Part shown: positions 47,401-53,887 of the stretch, piece by piece
How positions within the stretch are numbered: position 1 is the stretch's first letter
How the letters are laid out: the number at the start of each line of letters is the position of its first letter
From: Crateriforma spongiae
GTDB taxonomy: Bacteria; Planctomycetota; Planctomycetia; Pirellulales; Pirellulaceae
Direction of reading: 5' to 3'
Length of the DNA stretch: 64,000 nucleotides
Assembly (NCBI RefSeq): GCF_012290005.1
Contig: NZ_JAAXMS010000005.1
Location: 186,001 to 250,000, forward strand
Program-made: the position numbers and the translations under genes
Notes under the pieces: generated by a model
What the model was told of the DNA's origin: nothing
Seen by the model: only the letters and a program-made list of their open reading frames with translations
Database searches by the model: none

Positions 47401-47456
47401 TCTCCGTGGCTGACAATCGTCTGCCATATTCCGGTCGTGTCGGGAGTGCGGTTCAT
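38487..47456 (-). CDS. Giant surface protein: LEPR leader, DUF4347, cadherin repeats
   Basis: A 2,989-residue protein from ATG 47456. Parts in order: a basic N-terminus with the planctomycete motif LEPRILYSA (about 70-78), DUF4347 (about 125-285, VFVDSSVSDYQTL to LLYGCDLAS), a beta-helix segment opened by TSLREAVQQAN, a block of WSS/YARRFNADG-type repeats, a PKD domain (DEGESLTLDASSSSDPDGS), NHL-like beta-propeller repeats (GPDGLLYVGSFGSQTV), then cadherin-like repeats of 101 residues, more Ig-like units, a very acidic Ser/Glu/Asp stretch, and a hydrophobic region near the C-terminus with one or two membrane helices. It is probably a cell-surface adhesion or structural protein; calcium binding by the Asp-rich repeats is inferred. 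Confidence 0.9.
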   Translation of the reverse strand: MNRTPDTTGIWQTIVSHGESVSRRGRRYLQRTQCRLGLWWDRNRAEPGLPLVRSSRPQIHRPVLAPMTALEPRILYSATPLPVMPDAGVDPTEMVVEVAEVQSTTDGSASGIDNTSSESIHDLAQSSGEQIVFVDSSVSDYQTLIGDLAPETQVFVLDGDSDGVDQITRILDGLQDVGSIHIVSHGEDGTLRLGNAVLSADRLDAYAGTLSSWEDSLTSDADILLYGCDLASNADGRTLIESMATLTGADVAASDDDTGHQDFSGDWELEYSTGRIETDVFASQSVQDDWKGKLATITVDTFDDVVASDGLTSLREAVQQANADGGSNQIVLGGGTYTLDDFANGTLTITSDITFIGVSATDTLIDADGLGTRPFTIQSGSDVLFRSLSITGGVADQGGAVMSLSGSSLTMRDVELYQNQASQFGGAIHSAGSLQLQRVTIAENSAGEKGGAIYINGGTGDLSNVTISGNAAHQSAGAILNYGGNVTLTNSTVADNSTGIDNENAAVTQLKNTILDNAGQNAADTLTSLGYNIDSDGSAGLSGTGDQNNVDPKLGALDHYGGGVRTHSLHSTSTAIDNGNSAGAVTLDGRRFARDTDIDIGAFEYQAQIHVNQTTSGNQTTDGEDKGVAQAVDIAADGSFVVVWSSEGQDSSGYGVYARRFNANGIALTDEILVNQTTADFQGWAMVASEADGDFVVTWTSSNQDGTDRSVYARRFNADGTAKDGEFRVNTHNSDSQLASSVDVDAGNDFVITWYGSGPEGYGIYARRYASDGNALDAQEFRVTTGAIVVSPDPMVSTNSSGQFAIIAETTGNIYVNRYNEDGSRIGSEIGVETNILSVADQAVIALHDDGSFVVGWHQNNDIYARRYNASGNLIGSQFTVNSTTAGPQSEVSLSMDDSGNFMFTWTGEGTGDTDGVFAQRYDASGNALGGETLINYTTTGNQSRASVAMLSPTQYVVVWSGDGPGDTDGVYARMIGPASGENTTPNPDAGGAYTIDEGESLTLDASSSSDPDGSITQYQWDLNLDGVYGDVVTDSPTISWADLSTLWGIDDGVVAGTDYVIGLRVTDDSGDYRTDFATVTVTDVAPEIHATGTTTVEAGETYTLYFYASDDGDDTITSWTINWGDGHIDTVAGTESTVSHAYHQNGGFHNILISATDEDGNWHAAGSWVTSSAANPNDAVYEIDTTTGLVVGGPIGGTQLSSPGAIAVGPDGLLYVGSFGSQTVLRFDPETGSMVDTFVNDNNLNQVAGIAWGPDGNLYVASHGTGEIHRYDGETGARIDASNAPFISGLSGPIGLVFHNDGNLYVSNYNNNTIHRYDATTGTPVGGANFVSPGTLDGPEFMAFGNDDYLYVASYNDDSVYRFDESGNLVDAGAYISGGGLDGPVGISFGPDGLLYVTGENSSDIRRYDTSGPSAVFVDVYTDNASASDFRTLVFTPSHQVQVTESGASGKLWFSSTGNGSTTTLPSWTRGSVVEFGGSGLSFDPTGDPADTTAGEFSEVFDIDSFASGEDVDGLHYVEKAITIGGDSYPAFDLQAGDVLFSTKGSPTLTSTNSITVGKEDVVVFRPDSPGDYSSGTFTILLEDPMGRDLRGISLVENDMEFADGQTLAAGTFVFVTSGGSQDSNVYYYQVDDVGEATTAGTSGLLINGADINISDKLYGVEIIEKTTTIGGHTFQEGQILLALDSAGSVGSNSVDIETTDIFVLDVTQTALAGTTQATATKLLDGSDVELGDSNESIDAIALLRVANRPTDIQISNDNIDENVNTSGGHVVGTLSAVDPSLTDTHTFDVVGGSDESKFSVSGSNLILEDGILDYESQTQYNVVVKVTDSDGNELLKSLTIDVNNLNDVVPVVDANQSFSVSETANVGTSLGFITATDPDGTLQNWIMSSGNDHGLFGLNSSTGELTVVNNVNLDHEFQATYTLTIMVQDGQNTSSSQTVTVNVLDANDTVPVINPGQTFAVSESAPNGTAVGNATATDPDGTLQGWTITAGNGDGIFAINAGSGQITIADNSNLDHESASSHTLTLQVSDGANTSATQTVTINVIDVNDVVPEIDAGQTFNVAENVADNHVVGTATATDSDGTLQGWTITDGNGDGIFAINASSGQITIADNTNLDHESTDSYTLTLQVSDGANTSATQTITINVTDVNDVVPVIDAGQNFTVAENVVDNHVVGTATATDSDGTLQGWTITAGNGDGIFAINASSGQITIADNTNLDHESTDSYTLTLQVSDGANTSATQTITINVTDVNDVVPVINAGQTFTVAENVADNHVVGTATATDSDGTLQGWTITAGNGDGIFAINASSGQITIADNTNLDHESTDSYTLTLQVSDGANTSATQTITINVTDVNDVVPVIDAGQTFTVAENVADNHVVGTATATDSDGTLQGWTITAGNGDGIFAINASSGQITIADNSNLDHESTDIYTLTLQVSDGANTSATQTVTINVTDVNDVVPVIDAGQTFTVAENVADNHVVGTATATDSDGTLQGWTITAGNGDGIFAINASSGQITIADNSNLDHESTDSYTLTLQVSDGTNTSATQTVTINVSDVNEAATGTPGITGSAMTGQTLSVDMSSVSDPEGIQSEAFQWYADGVSLIGQTGSTITLDATHVGKAISVSVVVTDNTGNTESALSSNPTTPVGLTNAAPTDIVISGSQIQEGVDGDVVGAISVVDPDVIDTHVWSVDDGRFEIAAGQLRLKAGQSIDYDVESTLFLTVSVTDRGGSGATYTETIRVDVQESLIILPPALTLTSEPDPDPEPADASEDPGESNESADAEETAEEKADEAETAEAESSDSESSDSDSVSSQAMIRQDDGATANQSGDGNANGAVVDVLQLQFTDAQTSGDVQRTNVRGDGDSRGSSSDNPNGDGDENSSIDFALASTLGGETEMRQWKAMDQLRDDLLGDVQYESIVVGFAVSTAVAVSIGQAVWVVNAGYLASSALFVLPAWRTLDPLPVLDTMDGKFDDDDESLDSILDDPADAGE
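39801..41921 (-). repeat. Seven 303-bp tandem repeats coding for cadherin-like units
   Basis: Unit borders fall at 41921, 41618, 41315, 41012, 40709, 40406 and 40103 on the minus strand, ending at 39801. The five copies from 41315 down differ by only a few residues (each begins DVNDVVP and holds GTLQGWTIT and LDHES); the two first copies are more diverged. The near identity at DNA level points to recent duplication or ongoing homogenisation. Confidence 0.92.
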
Positions 47457-47843
47457 AGCGATTTCGCGAAGGTTCAAGTGAACACTCGCCGCGCGGGTGG
47501 CGGCATCACTGGAAACGCTACGACACAGATGCGGGTCCGCTGTTGTCGGACCTTGGCCTGGTTTCGCCCGCACGGAACATGGTTGGGATCATGCGCCATC
47601 TGCGACGATTGTTCCGGTCGATTTGAGCAAACGGATCAACCAAAATACGCACAACACGATTCGGTAGCATCGTGAACCCTGTCGGATCCGACAGGGTTTT
47701 GGACGGATCGTTGTTCGGATCGCGATGTTGGTAACGATTCGTCCGGTTGTCAAAATCGGCCGGCGGAATTGGCCGTCACTGCCGTCCGCCCCATCGTGGT
47801 CTTTCCACCCTCCCAACCCGCCATCGAATGCAAGGCCTTGGTC
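47457..47843. other. 387-bp divergent intergenic region with palindrome
   Basis: It separates the giant protein gene (-) from the GH10-like gene (+). Besides the hairpin at 47675-47700 I see no gene or RNA motif. It should contain promoters for both neighbours. Confidence 0.45.
47675..47700 (+). terminator. Terminator-like 10-bp hairpin with T4
   Basis: Arms AACCCTGTCG and CGACAGGGTT with loop GATC, followed by TTTT (including the arm's last T's) on the plus strand; arms and loop together form a perfect 24-bp palindrome. It sits about 145 bp before the GH10-like start, where an attenuator or operator is as likely as a terminator. Confidence 0.5.
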
Positions 47844-49817
47844 ATGTCCCGCCACCATCATCGAATCCGCATCCCGTTCTGGATCGTGATCGTCTATTGC
47901 CTGTTGATGACGATGTGGATCCGTGACATGGCGGGTGCCGAAACGAGCGTTGAAACGATGTTGGATCGGCAAGTCACCGCGCCGGCGGACGGCGAAGACT
48001 GCCTGGCTTTCGATGATCCGGCACTGACCACCCTCAGCCACGGCCGTCTGCCCGAAGCGTCCGCCCGCTGGCTATCCCCGGCGACGGCAGAAGCGGGGAG
48101 ACGTGACGATGTCCGTGTTTTCGAAGTCGTCGTGCCGCGTTCCAGTCCCCAAGCCTGGGATGCACAGGTTTCGATCCCCTTGCAACGAAAGATCGCCAAG
48201 GGAGATCGAGTTCTGCTGATGTTCGATGCTCGCTGTGTGGCGTCCGACAACGAAAGCAGCACGGGCTACGCCGGCTTGTTTGTCCAACCCCACGGCGAAG
48301 ACGATCGAACCAGGTATCCCTTCAACGCGGGACCCCAGTGGCAGCGTTTCGCTTACCCGTTTGTCGCACCGGTCGATCACGATGTCGACCAGACCAAAGT
48401 CGTCATTCACGTCGCATCGATGCCTCAGACGTTGCAGTTCGCCGCGGTCAGGCTGATCAACTACGGTTCCACGATCCCTGTACGTGATCTGCCCACGTCC
48501 AAGTTCACCTACCCTGGACGTGACGATGACGCCCAATGGCGAACGCAGGCGTTACAACGAATCGACCGGATACGCAAAGCCGACATGACCATTCGCGTCA
48601 TCGACACTGACGGAAATCCGGTGGCCGGACAAAAGGTTCGGATCCGGCAACAGCGTCATTCGTTTCCCTTTGGCTCGGCCGTCAATTCGATGTTGTTGGG
48701 CGGCGACGCGTCGGACTTTCCCTTTCAACGCTACATCCGCGGCGATTCTCGCGGTCGACCGACGACCATCGAAGACGCGCGGCGTTATCGCGAAATCGTC
48801 CAAAGGTATCTCACACGGGTCACGTTCGAAGGCGCCTTGCGCCCACACGTCTGGCAATGGGGTAAAGATCCTGGGGATCGAAAGTCGGATCTGTATCGCC
48901 GACAACAAGTCCTTTTGAACTCCACCGTTCCATGGCTGCAAGAGAATCGAATCTCAATACGCGGCCACTACATCGGATGGGGATCGATGAACAGCCCGCC
49001 GATCCAGCGAGACTTTGTCGACGACGTGGACGCACACAAGCAATGGCTGTGGAAACACATGCAGGACATTCTGCCGGCCACCGAATCGTTCGTCGACGAA
49101 TGGGACACGATCAATCATGTTGTCGGGTTCGGCCAAACCTATCATCAGCTGTATGGCGACATGCAGATCGATGTCGACATCATGCGGGAAGCACGACGCT
49201 TGGCTCCGTCGCTGCGGCACGCGATCAATGAAGGCCAGATTCTGCCCGGCGGCAGCCGCCGTGATGCCTATCGAGCGGTCATCGAAAATCTGAACCAGCA
49301 CGGCCAAGCCCCCGATGTGGTCGGATTCATGGGACACTTTGATTCTGCATCGTTGACATCGCCTCCCGATATCTTGGCCCTATTGGACCGCTACGCCAAA
49401 CTTTGTCCCCATCTACAGTTGACCGAACTGGATGTCGACACGGGAACCGATGAAGCCTTGCAAGCGGATTACTTGCGCGATGTCATGATCGCATCGTTCA
49501 GCCATCCGAACATCGACGCGATCGTGATGTGGGGCTTTTGGGAAAATCAGCATTGGAAACCCAACGCGGCGCTTTGGCGTAGCGACTGGTCACGCAAACC
49601 GGCCGGCGACGTGTTTGTCGACTTGGTTCGCAACCAGTGGTGGACCGACACCATGGTGGTGACCCAGGCTGATGGTTCGGCAACGGTCCGTGGGTTCATG
49701 GGGGATTATCAGTTGTCGGTGGGCGACGTTGATTCGGTCACTTCGTCCACGGCATCCGGCGTCACATCGGTGGTGCTGGACAAAAAAGGTGCGACTGTCG
49801 ATTTGATGGTGCCCTGA
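47844..49817 (+). CDS. GH10-like glycoside hydrolase with altered acid/base residue
   Basis: A 657-residue exported protein from ATG 47844 (signal: IVIVYCLLMTMW). Residues about 60-215 form a jelly-roll carbohydrate-binding domain like CBM4/9/22; residues about 255-610 fold as a GH10 xylanase barrel (RGHYIGWGSM, DVDAHKQWLWKHMQDI, GFMGHFDSAS, IVMWGFWE). The nucleophile Glu is present (LTELDVD, E528), but the acid/base Glu of the WDxxNE motif is His (EWDTINHVVG, H425). Standard retaining hydrolysis is therefore doubtful. Polysaccharide binding, or hydrolysis of an activated or unusual substrate, is inferred. Its end overlaps the convergent lipase-like gene by 109 bp. Confidence 0.85.
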   Translation: MSRHHHRIRIPFWIVIVYCLLMTMWIRDMAGAETSVETMLDRQVTAPADGEDCLAFDDPALTTLSHGRLPEASARWLSPATAEAGRRDDVRVFEVVVPRSSPQAWDAQVSIPLQRKIAKGDRVLLMFDARCVASDNESSTGYAGLFVQPHGEDDRTRYPFNAGPQWQRFAYPFVAPVDHDVDQTKVVIHVASMPQTLQFAAVRLINYGSTIPVRDLPTSKFTYPGRDDDAQWRTQALQRIDRIRKADMTIRVIDTDGNPVAGQKVRIRQQRHSFPFGSAVNSMLLGGDASDFPFQRYIRGDSRGRPTTIEDARRYREIVQRYLTRVTFEGALRPHVWQWGKDPGDRKSDLYRRQQVLLNSTVPWLQENRISIRGHYIGWGSMNSPPIQRDFVDDVDAHKQWLWKHMQDILPATESFVDEWDTINHVVGFGQTYHQLYGDMQIDVDIMREARRLAPSLRHAINEGQILPGGSRRDAYRAVIENLNQHGQAPDVVGFMGHFDSASLTSPPDILALLDRYAKLCPHLQLTELDVDTGTDEALQADYLRDVMIASFSHPNIDAIVMWGFWENQHWKPNAALWRSDWSRKPAGDVFVDLVRNQWWTDTMVVTQADGSATVRGFMGDYQLSVGDVDSVTSSTASGVTSVVLDKKGATVDLMVP

Positions 49818-51679
49818 TCGCCTGATGTTGAATCAGCCAGATTTCGATGGCTTCTGGACACGCCATTCCAACGATTCAGACTGACTGGACAAGAGGTTTC
49901 CATCTTCTCGTTGTCGGAAACGATCGACAGACTGGCGGGGGCGATCAACGGTGCATGCAACAGCACCGGAGCCGGACACGATTGCAATTCCAAACGGTGA
50001 AGCCGCAAGATGCGGATGACTTCTTCGATGGCTTCGGCGTGCTTATTCAACATGGAGTGACGTGTGTGGATCATCCGTTCAGACACTGCGTAGAAATCTC
50101 GTGCGCTGTCGACGGTCACGATGCCGTCACACGGTTCACCCACACAATTCCCGAAACGATCGCCAATGATCGAATGGGTGACGATGCCTTTGTTCGGCGG
50201 TGTGCCATTCAGGTCGACCAAGTACGGGTTCCCCACAATCGTCAGGTCGATGTTGTTTGACCGATGTGGGCATCCGGGCACGTGGTCCTGGGGAATGTTT
50301 CCACGCAGCGCACGCACACCATCGACCAAGATCGAAAGGGCCCGGTTGGACGGCACCGCACCACGATGCGGCGTCCCGATATGAACGATACGACGGATGC
50401 GACAAGCAGGGTCCTGATCAATGTCGGGCGTCGTGGAGATGACTTTGGCAATCAATCCACCCAAGCTGTGCCCCACGCCGACGCAATTGGACAATGCATC
50501 GTCGGTAAAGTCGGGATCGATGGCGTGTCGAACACGGATCAGTTCAGATCGCAGCTTTCTTGCCGCGGTTGGATACGGCAAGCCTCGCGGATATTCAAAT
50601 TCCCAATACTGGAAACGTGATATCAAGTCGGGATGCGAACGCAGCGCGTTGACCATTTGCACCCAGGTCGCTGGGCTGGATCCCAAACCATGAATGAAGA
50701 CGACCGGGATCTTTCCAGGCTGGTACGGCTCAATCGCAGCCAAGCGGCACGGCCCGGTTGAATCGCTAAGCGAGGTGACATTGCCAAGACTGGTTCCGCT
50801 GCGTTGGCTCAACCGATAGGCCAGCGGCGCGGAAATATCGGTGGCGATGTCCGTTGAATCAATCGCGTTCGATTCTGGTTGCGCATCATTGCATCGGTAT
50901 CGTCCGGGGCGTTGTGAAGATCGCAATGGATCGTGAAGCGTCAATCGAACGGACGATTGGTCTTCGTTGGATCGGGTCATGCAAAGCGTTGCCGCGAAGG
51001 GAACGTTGGGCATCACCAGGGGATCATCATCGCCTCGCGCGGTTTCGACCACCAATGGGACGCCGCGACCAGCAGTGCGATACAACGGATCGATCGCGTC
51101 GGTCCGGTAATCACCGACCAACCGCAAGTAACGGAAATCGCCGGGCCGCCACAAAAAGCCATCGCGATGCAGCGGAAGATGCACCACTTGCGATCCGGTG
51201 TGCACGGTCAACTGTTTGCCGGGATCGAAACGTCCAAAACGTTGCCCGCTGTGGACAAGACGGCTGAGAGCGGATTTATGAAGGTCGCGGCCAAACGCCG
51301 TGGTCGAACATCCGTAGTTGGCGTGACCGCCGCAAACGTTAAACGTTCCTTGGGGTAACGGCCCATCAAACGGCAACGTCGCGGTGGCGACTTGGAAGTA
51401 CAAGTCGACGCAATGCGGCTGGCAGTCCGATTCCATCTGAACCGCCCGATCGTAGGTCTTGCGGATCGCATCCAGGCTGCCCGCTTGATCACATTCGGAA
51501 TCTGTCGACGCTCGGTTCCACGGGACCAAGCAAACCGTTGCATCGGTTGATGCCGGCATCACTTTGACCGGGATCCATGTCGCGCTGAATGACCCACAGC
51601 AACCGGACAAGACCAACAGCAGCGACGATAGACCGACGATCGTCGGCACGTCTTTGCGTCGGGCGGTTGGCTGGTACAC
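49709..51679 (-). CDS. Lipase-like alpha/beta hydrolase lipoprotein
   Basis: About 656 residues if GTG at 51679 is used; this gives a short basic n-region and a lipobox (LLLVLSGC). Earlier starts (ATG 51826, GTG 51949) would bury the signal peptide. An N-terminal region of about 270 residues, not recognised, precedes an alpha/beta hydrolase domain: oxyanion region VVFIHGLGSS, nucleophile elbow GVGHSLGGL, likely Asp in CDGIVTVDSA and His in HTRHSML. It resembles triacylglycerol lipases of the LipA/PGAP1-like type. Probably anchored in the envelope. The last 36 codons are antisense to the GH10-like gene. Confidence 0.78.
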   Translation of the reverse strand: MYQPTARRKDVPTIVGLSSLLLVLSGCCGSFSATWIPVKVMPASTDATVCLVPWNRASTDSECDQAGSLDAIRKTYDRAVQMESDCQPHCVDLYFQVATATLPFDGPLPQGTFNVCGGHANYGCSTTAFGRDLHKSALSRLVHSGQRFGRFDPGKQLTVHTGSQVVHLPLHRDGFLWRPGDFRYLRLVGDYRTDAIDPLYRTAGRGVPLVVETARGDDDPLVMPNVPFAATLCMTRSNEDQSSVRLTLHDPLRSSQRPGRYRCNDAQPESNAIDSTDIATDISAPLAYRLSQRSGTSLGNVTSLSDSTGPCRLAAIEPYQPGKIPVVFIHGLGSSPATWVQMVNALRSHPDLISRFQYWEFEYPRGLPYPTAARKLRSELIRVRHAIDPDFTDDALSNCVGVGHSLGGLIAKVISTTPDIDQDPACRIRRIVHIGTPHRGAVPSNRALSILVDGVRALRGNIPQDHVPGCPHRSNNIDLTIVGNPYLVDLNGTPPNKGIVTHSIIGDRFGNCVGEPCDGIVTVDSARDFYAVSERMIHTRHSMLNKHAEAIEEVIRILRLHRLELQSCPAPVLLHAPLIAPASLSIVSDNEKMETSCPVSLNRWNGVSRSHRNLADSTSGDQGTIKSTVAPFLSSTTDVTPDAVDEVTESTSPTDN

Positions 51680-52042
51680 GAGATGGATCCGGGTATAGAT
51701 TCGCCGCGATCCATCGCTATCGCCCACGGGCCGTGCGATCACCGATTCCTTGGGGACGCAACTTATTGGCTCGCGGGTGTGTCGTCGCTGGTTTGGACCC
51801 ACGCGGGTCGCGATTGCGGCGCACATCAGCCAATGTCGGCACCGGTGACCGACAAAATGAAGCGATGGGTGAAAGAAGTTCGGTTCGATCGAATGAACCG
51901 ATTGCGCGGACCTTGCTCGGCCCAGCTCGCAATGATTTGACCGGCCCACGCCAAAAGAAAAAGCCCACGCATCGAGTTCGGCATCGCCAAATCTGGATGT
52001 GTGGGCTGGATTCTTGATCGCCGGCGATTCGACCGACGTAAG

Positions 52043-52131
52043 CGGAGCGGACAGGATTCGAACCTGCGGAACCCGTTTCCGGGTTCACCGATTTAGCAAA
52101 CCGGCGCTTTCGACCACTCAGCCACCGCTCC
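52043..52131 (-). tRNA. tRNA-Ser (anticodon GCU)
   Basis: The minus strand folds into a full cloverleaf: acceptor GGAGCGG with CCGCTCC, D-loop GGCTGAGTGGTCGAAAG, anticodon loop TTGCTAA (anticodon GCT, reads AGC/AGT), a long variable arm (AACCCGGAAACGGGTT) typical of class II tRNA-Ser, and T-loop GTTCGAATC. The discriminator base is G, as in tRNA-Ser. CCA is not encoded. Confidence 0.97.
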
Positions 52132-52318
52132 TGGTGATATTCCGGTCAGTTCCAGGCGGTCAAACCTGATCCCGATGATCGGCCGCAGAAGCATCCGCAG
52201 CGTTTGGCGAGAGAACCCGCCAGGCCGGAAAGCTCGAATTGTGCTGGAAACCGTCTTGGAACGCAACCCAAGTCGGCCCCGTTTTGTGGGATCCTAGATT
52301 CGTACCTAAACTGGCGAC

Positions 52319-53479
52319 ATGAACGGAACCGACGAGCCCTTTTTGACGCATGTTTCGCACCGCGCGATGGCATGTTCCTTCGTCGTCGTGCTGCCGCCCT
52401 GGCACGCGGCGAAAGTGGAGGTGGCCGTCGCCGCACTGGAATCGCTGGACGAGATCGAAAGTCGCCTGTCGGTCTATCGCGCGGACAGCGAAATCAGCCA
52501 AATCAATCGGGCCGGTGTGGGGCAGGCGGTGAAGGTATCGGCGGACACGTTTGACGTCCTAAGCCGTGCGATCGAAATCAGTCGTCAAACGTCCGGTGCG
52601 TTTGACGTGACGGCCGGCCCGCTGGTCAAAGCGTGGGGGTTCATGCAGCGGAGCGGAAAGAAACCGACGTCGGCGGAGATCGACGCAGCACTCAAGTGCG
52701 TGGGATACGACGCGATCGACTTGGACCCCGACCGACGGACGGTCACACTTCAAAAGCCGGGGATGCAGATCAACTTGGGCGGCATCGGCAAAGGCGACGC
52801 GATTGACCGTGTGGCGGGTCGCTTGCGCGAAAACGGTATCAATGATTTTCTTTTGCACGGCGGTCAAAGCAGCGTCTTTGCGGCCGGCAATGGCGACACC
52901 GATGCGGTGGGCTGGCAACTGGGCATCGCCCACCCGACCAAACCCAACCGACGAATCGGCGGGATCCGATTGCTGGATGCCGCACTGGGGACCAGCGGAA
53001 GCGGCCAACAGTTTTTTCACCATCGCGGCGTTCGCTACGGGCATGTCATCGACCCGCGAACCGGATATCCGGGCAGCGATCTGTCGTCCTTGACCGTCAT
53101 CTGCGACACGGCAATCAACGCGGACGCCATCGGCACCGCGTTGTTCGTCGAAGGGGCCCGTCGATCGATCGCGTTGAACCATCAGTGGGCGTCGTCAACG
53201 ACCAGCAGCATTGATCCGTTGCCCAGTTCCGGCACACACGACGGAATGTCCGCGGCGCAAAGTAGCGCAAACGCGGAGGCGGCTGGCGAACAAATGCAGG
53301 ATGAAAACGTGGCGACCTTGCCGACGGTGCGACCGAGGCATCACCGGGGCAAATTCGGGGCCGTGTTTTGCCGTCCGGGACAGCGACAGGACCAAGTTTT
53401 AGTCGATCTTTCCGGGCCGATTGAACTGTTTGATATCGATCTGGACCTGATCGATCCGCAGTCATTACAAGCGGATTGA
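52319..53479 (+). CDS. apbE: FAD:protein FMN transferase (ApbE)
   Basis: A 386-residue protein with ApbE motifs: AMACSFVVVLP, SVYRADSEISQIN, GAFDVTAGPLVKAWGF, INLGGIGKGDAIDRV, HVIDPRTGYPG (Mg and FAD site) and TAINADAIGTALFVEG. It attaches FMN to Thr or Ser of flavoproteins such as NqrB/C and RnfD/G. There is no signal peptide or lipobox, so this form appears cytoplasmic. A C-terminal extension of about 90 residues includes a Ser/Ala-rich spacer followed by a small beta-type region (GAVFCRPGQRQDQVLVDL). No substrate flavoprotein is nearby. Confidence 0.93.
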   Translation: MNGTDEPFLTHVSHRAMACSFVVVLPPWHAAKVEVAVAALESLDEIESRLSVYRADSEISQINRAGVGQAVKVSADTFDVLSRAIEISRQTSGAFDVTAGPLVKAWGFMQRSGKKPTSAEIDAALKCVGYDAIDLDPDRRTVTLQKPGMQINLGGIGKGDAIDRVAGRLRENGINDFLLHGGQSSVFAAGNGDTDAVGWQLGIAHPTKPNRRIGGIRLLDAALGTSGSGQQFFHHRGVRYGHVIDPRTGYPGSDLSSLTVICDTAINADAIGTALFVEGARRSIALNHQWASSTTSSIDPLPSSGTHDGMSAAQSSANAEAAGEQMQDENVATLPTVRPRHHRGKFGAVFCRPGQRQDQVLVDLSGPIELFDIDLDLIDPQSLQAD

Positions 53480-53551
53480 AGGGCTCGCGTCGGCGGAAGC
53501 GCGCCCGCGTTTAGCACATACCGTTTTCGGACACAGATAGAGCAGTTTCAC

Positions 53552-53800
53552 ATGAACTTTTTCGATTGGATTCGCGACGGCGTTCGAAACTCCGTCCTGC
53601 ACGGTGTCAACGACGCCATCGAAGCCATCGGTACGCCCGAGCAATCCGATGATTTCCACCCCAACATGGTGGCACTTTTGGGTTCCGACACTTCGACCAC
53701 CAAGCCGAAACGTAAACGCAACACCGGCGGCACGACGGCAGCCGGACGCAAGCGTTTGGGCAAAAGCCTGAAAGACATGGACGGGGCAAAGGCGTCCTGA
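53552..53800 (+). CDS. Small protein of unknown function (82 aa)
   Basis: An amphipathic N-terminal half (NFFDWIRDGVRNSVLHGVND) followed by a basic Lys/Arg/Thr tail (TKPKRKRNTGGTTAAGRKR). No domain recognised. ATG at 53552 is clear; it lies 72 bp after apbE on the same strand and 88 bp before the end of a convergent gene. Nucleic-acid binding by the tail is conceivable only from charge. Confidence 0.6.
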   Translation: MNFFDWIRDGVRNSVLHGVNDAIEAIGTPEQSDDFHPNMVALLGSDTSTTKPKRKRNTGGTTAAGRKRLGKSLKDMDGAKAS

Positions 53801-53845
53801 CATCCACGGCCGATCCGATGGCCGATAGGAAAGCAATGTTTCACA

Positions 53846-53869
53846 GCGCAGTGATGAATGACACTGCGC
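53846..53869. terminator. 8-bp hairpin between convergent genes
   Basis: Arms GCGCAGTG and CACTGCGC with an 8-base loop, between the ends of the small protein gene (+) and the next gene (-). No T-run follows; likely a bidirectional stop. Confidence 0.5.
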
Positions 53870-53887
53870 CCGGCGGATAGGCTTGGG

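Noticed and set aside
38487-47456. The 303-bp repeats as a CRISPR or mobile repeat
   Set aside because: They are in frame, code for regular 101-residue cadherin-like units and have no spacers.
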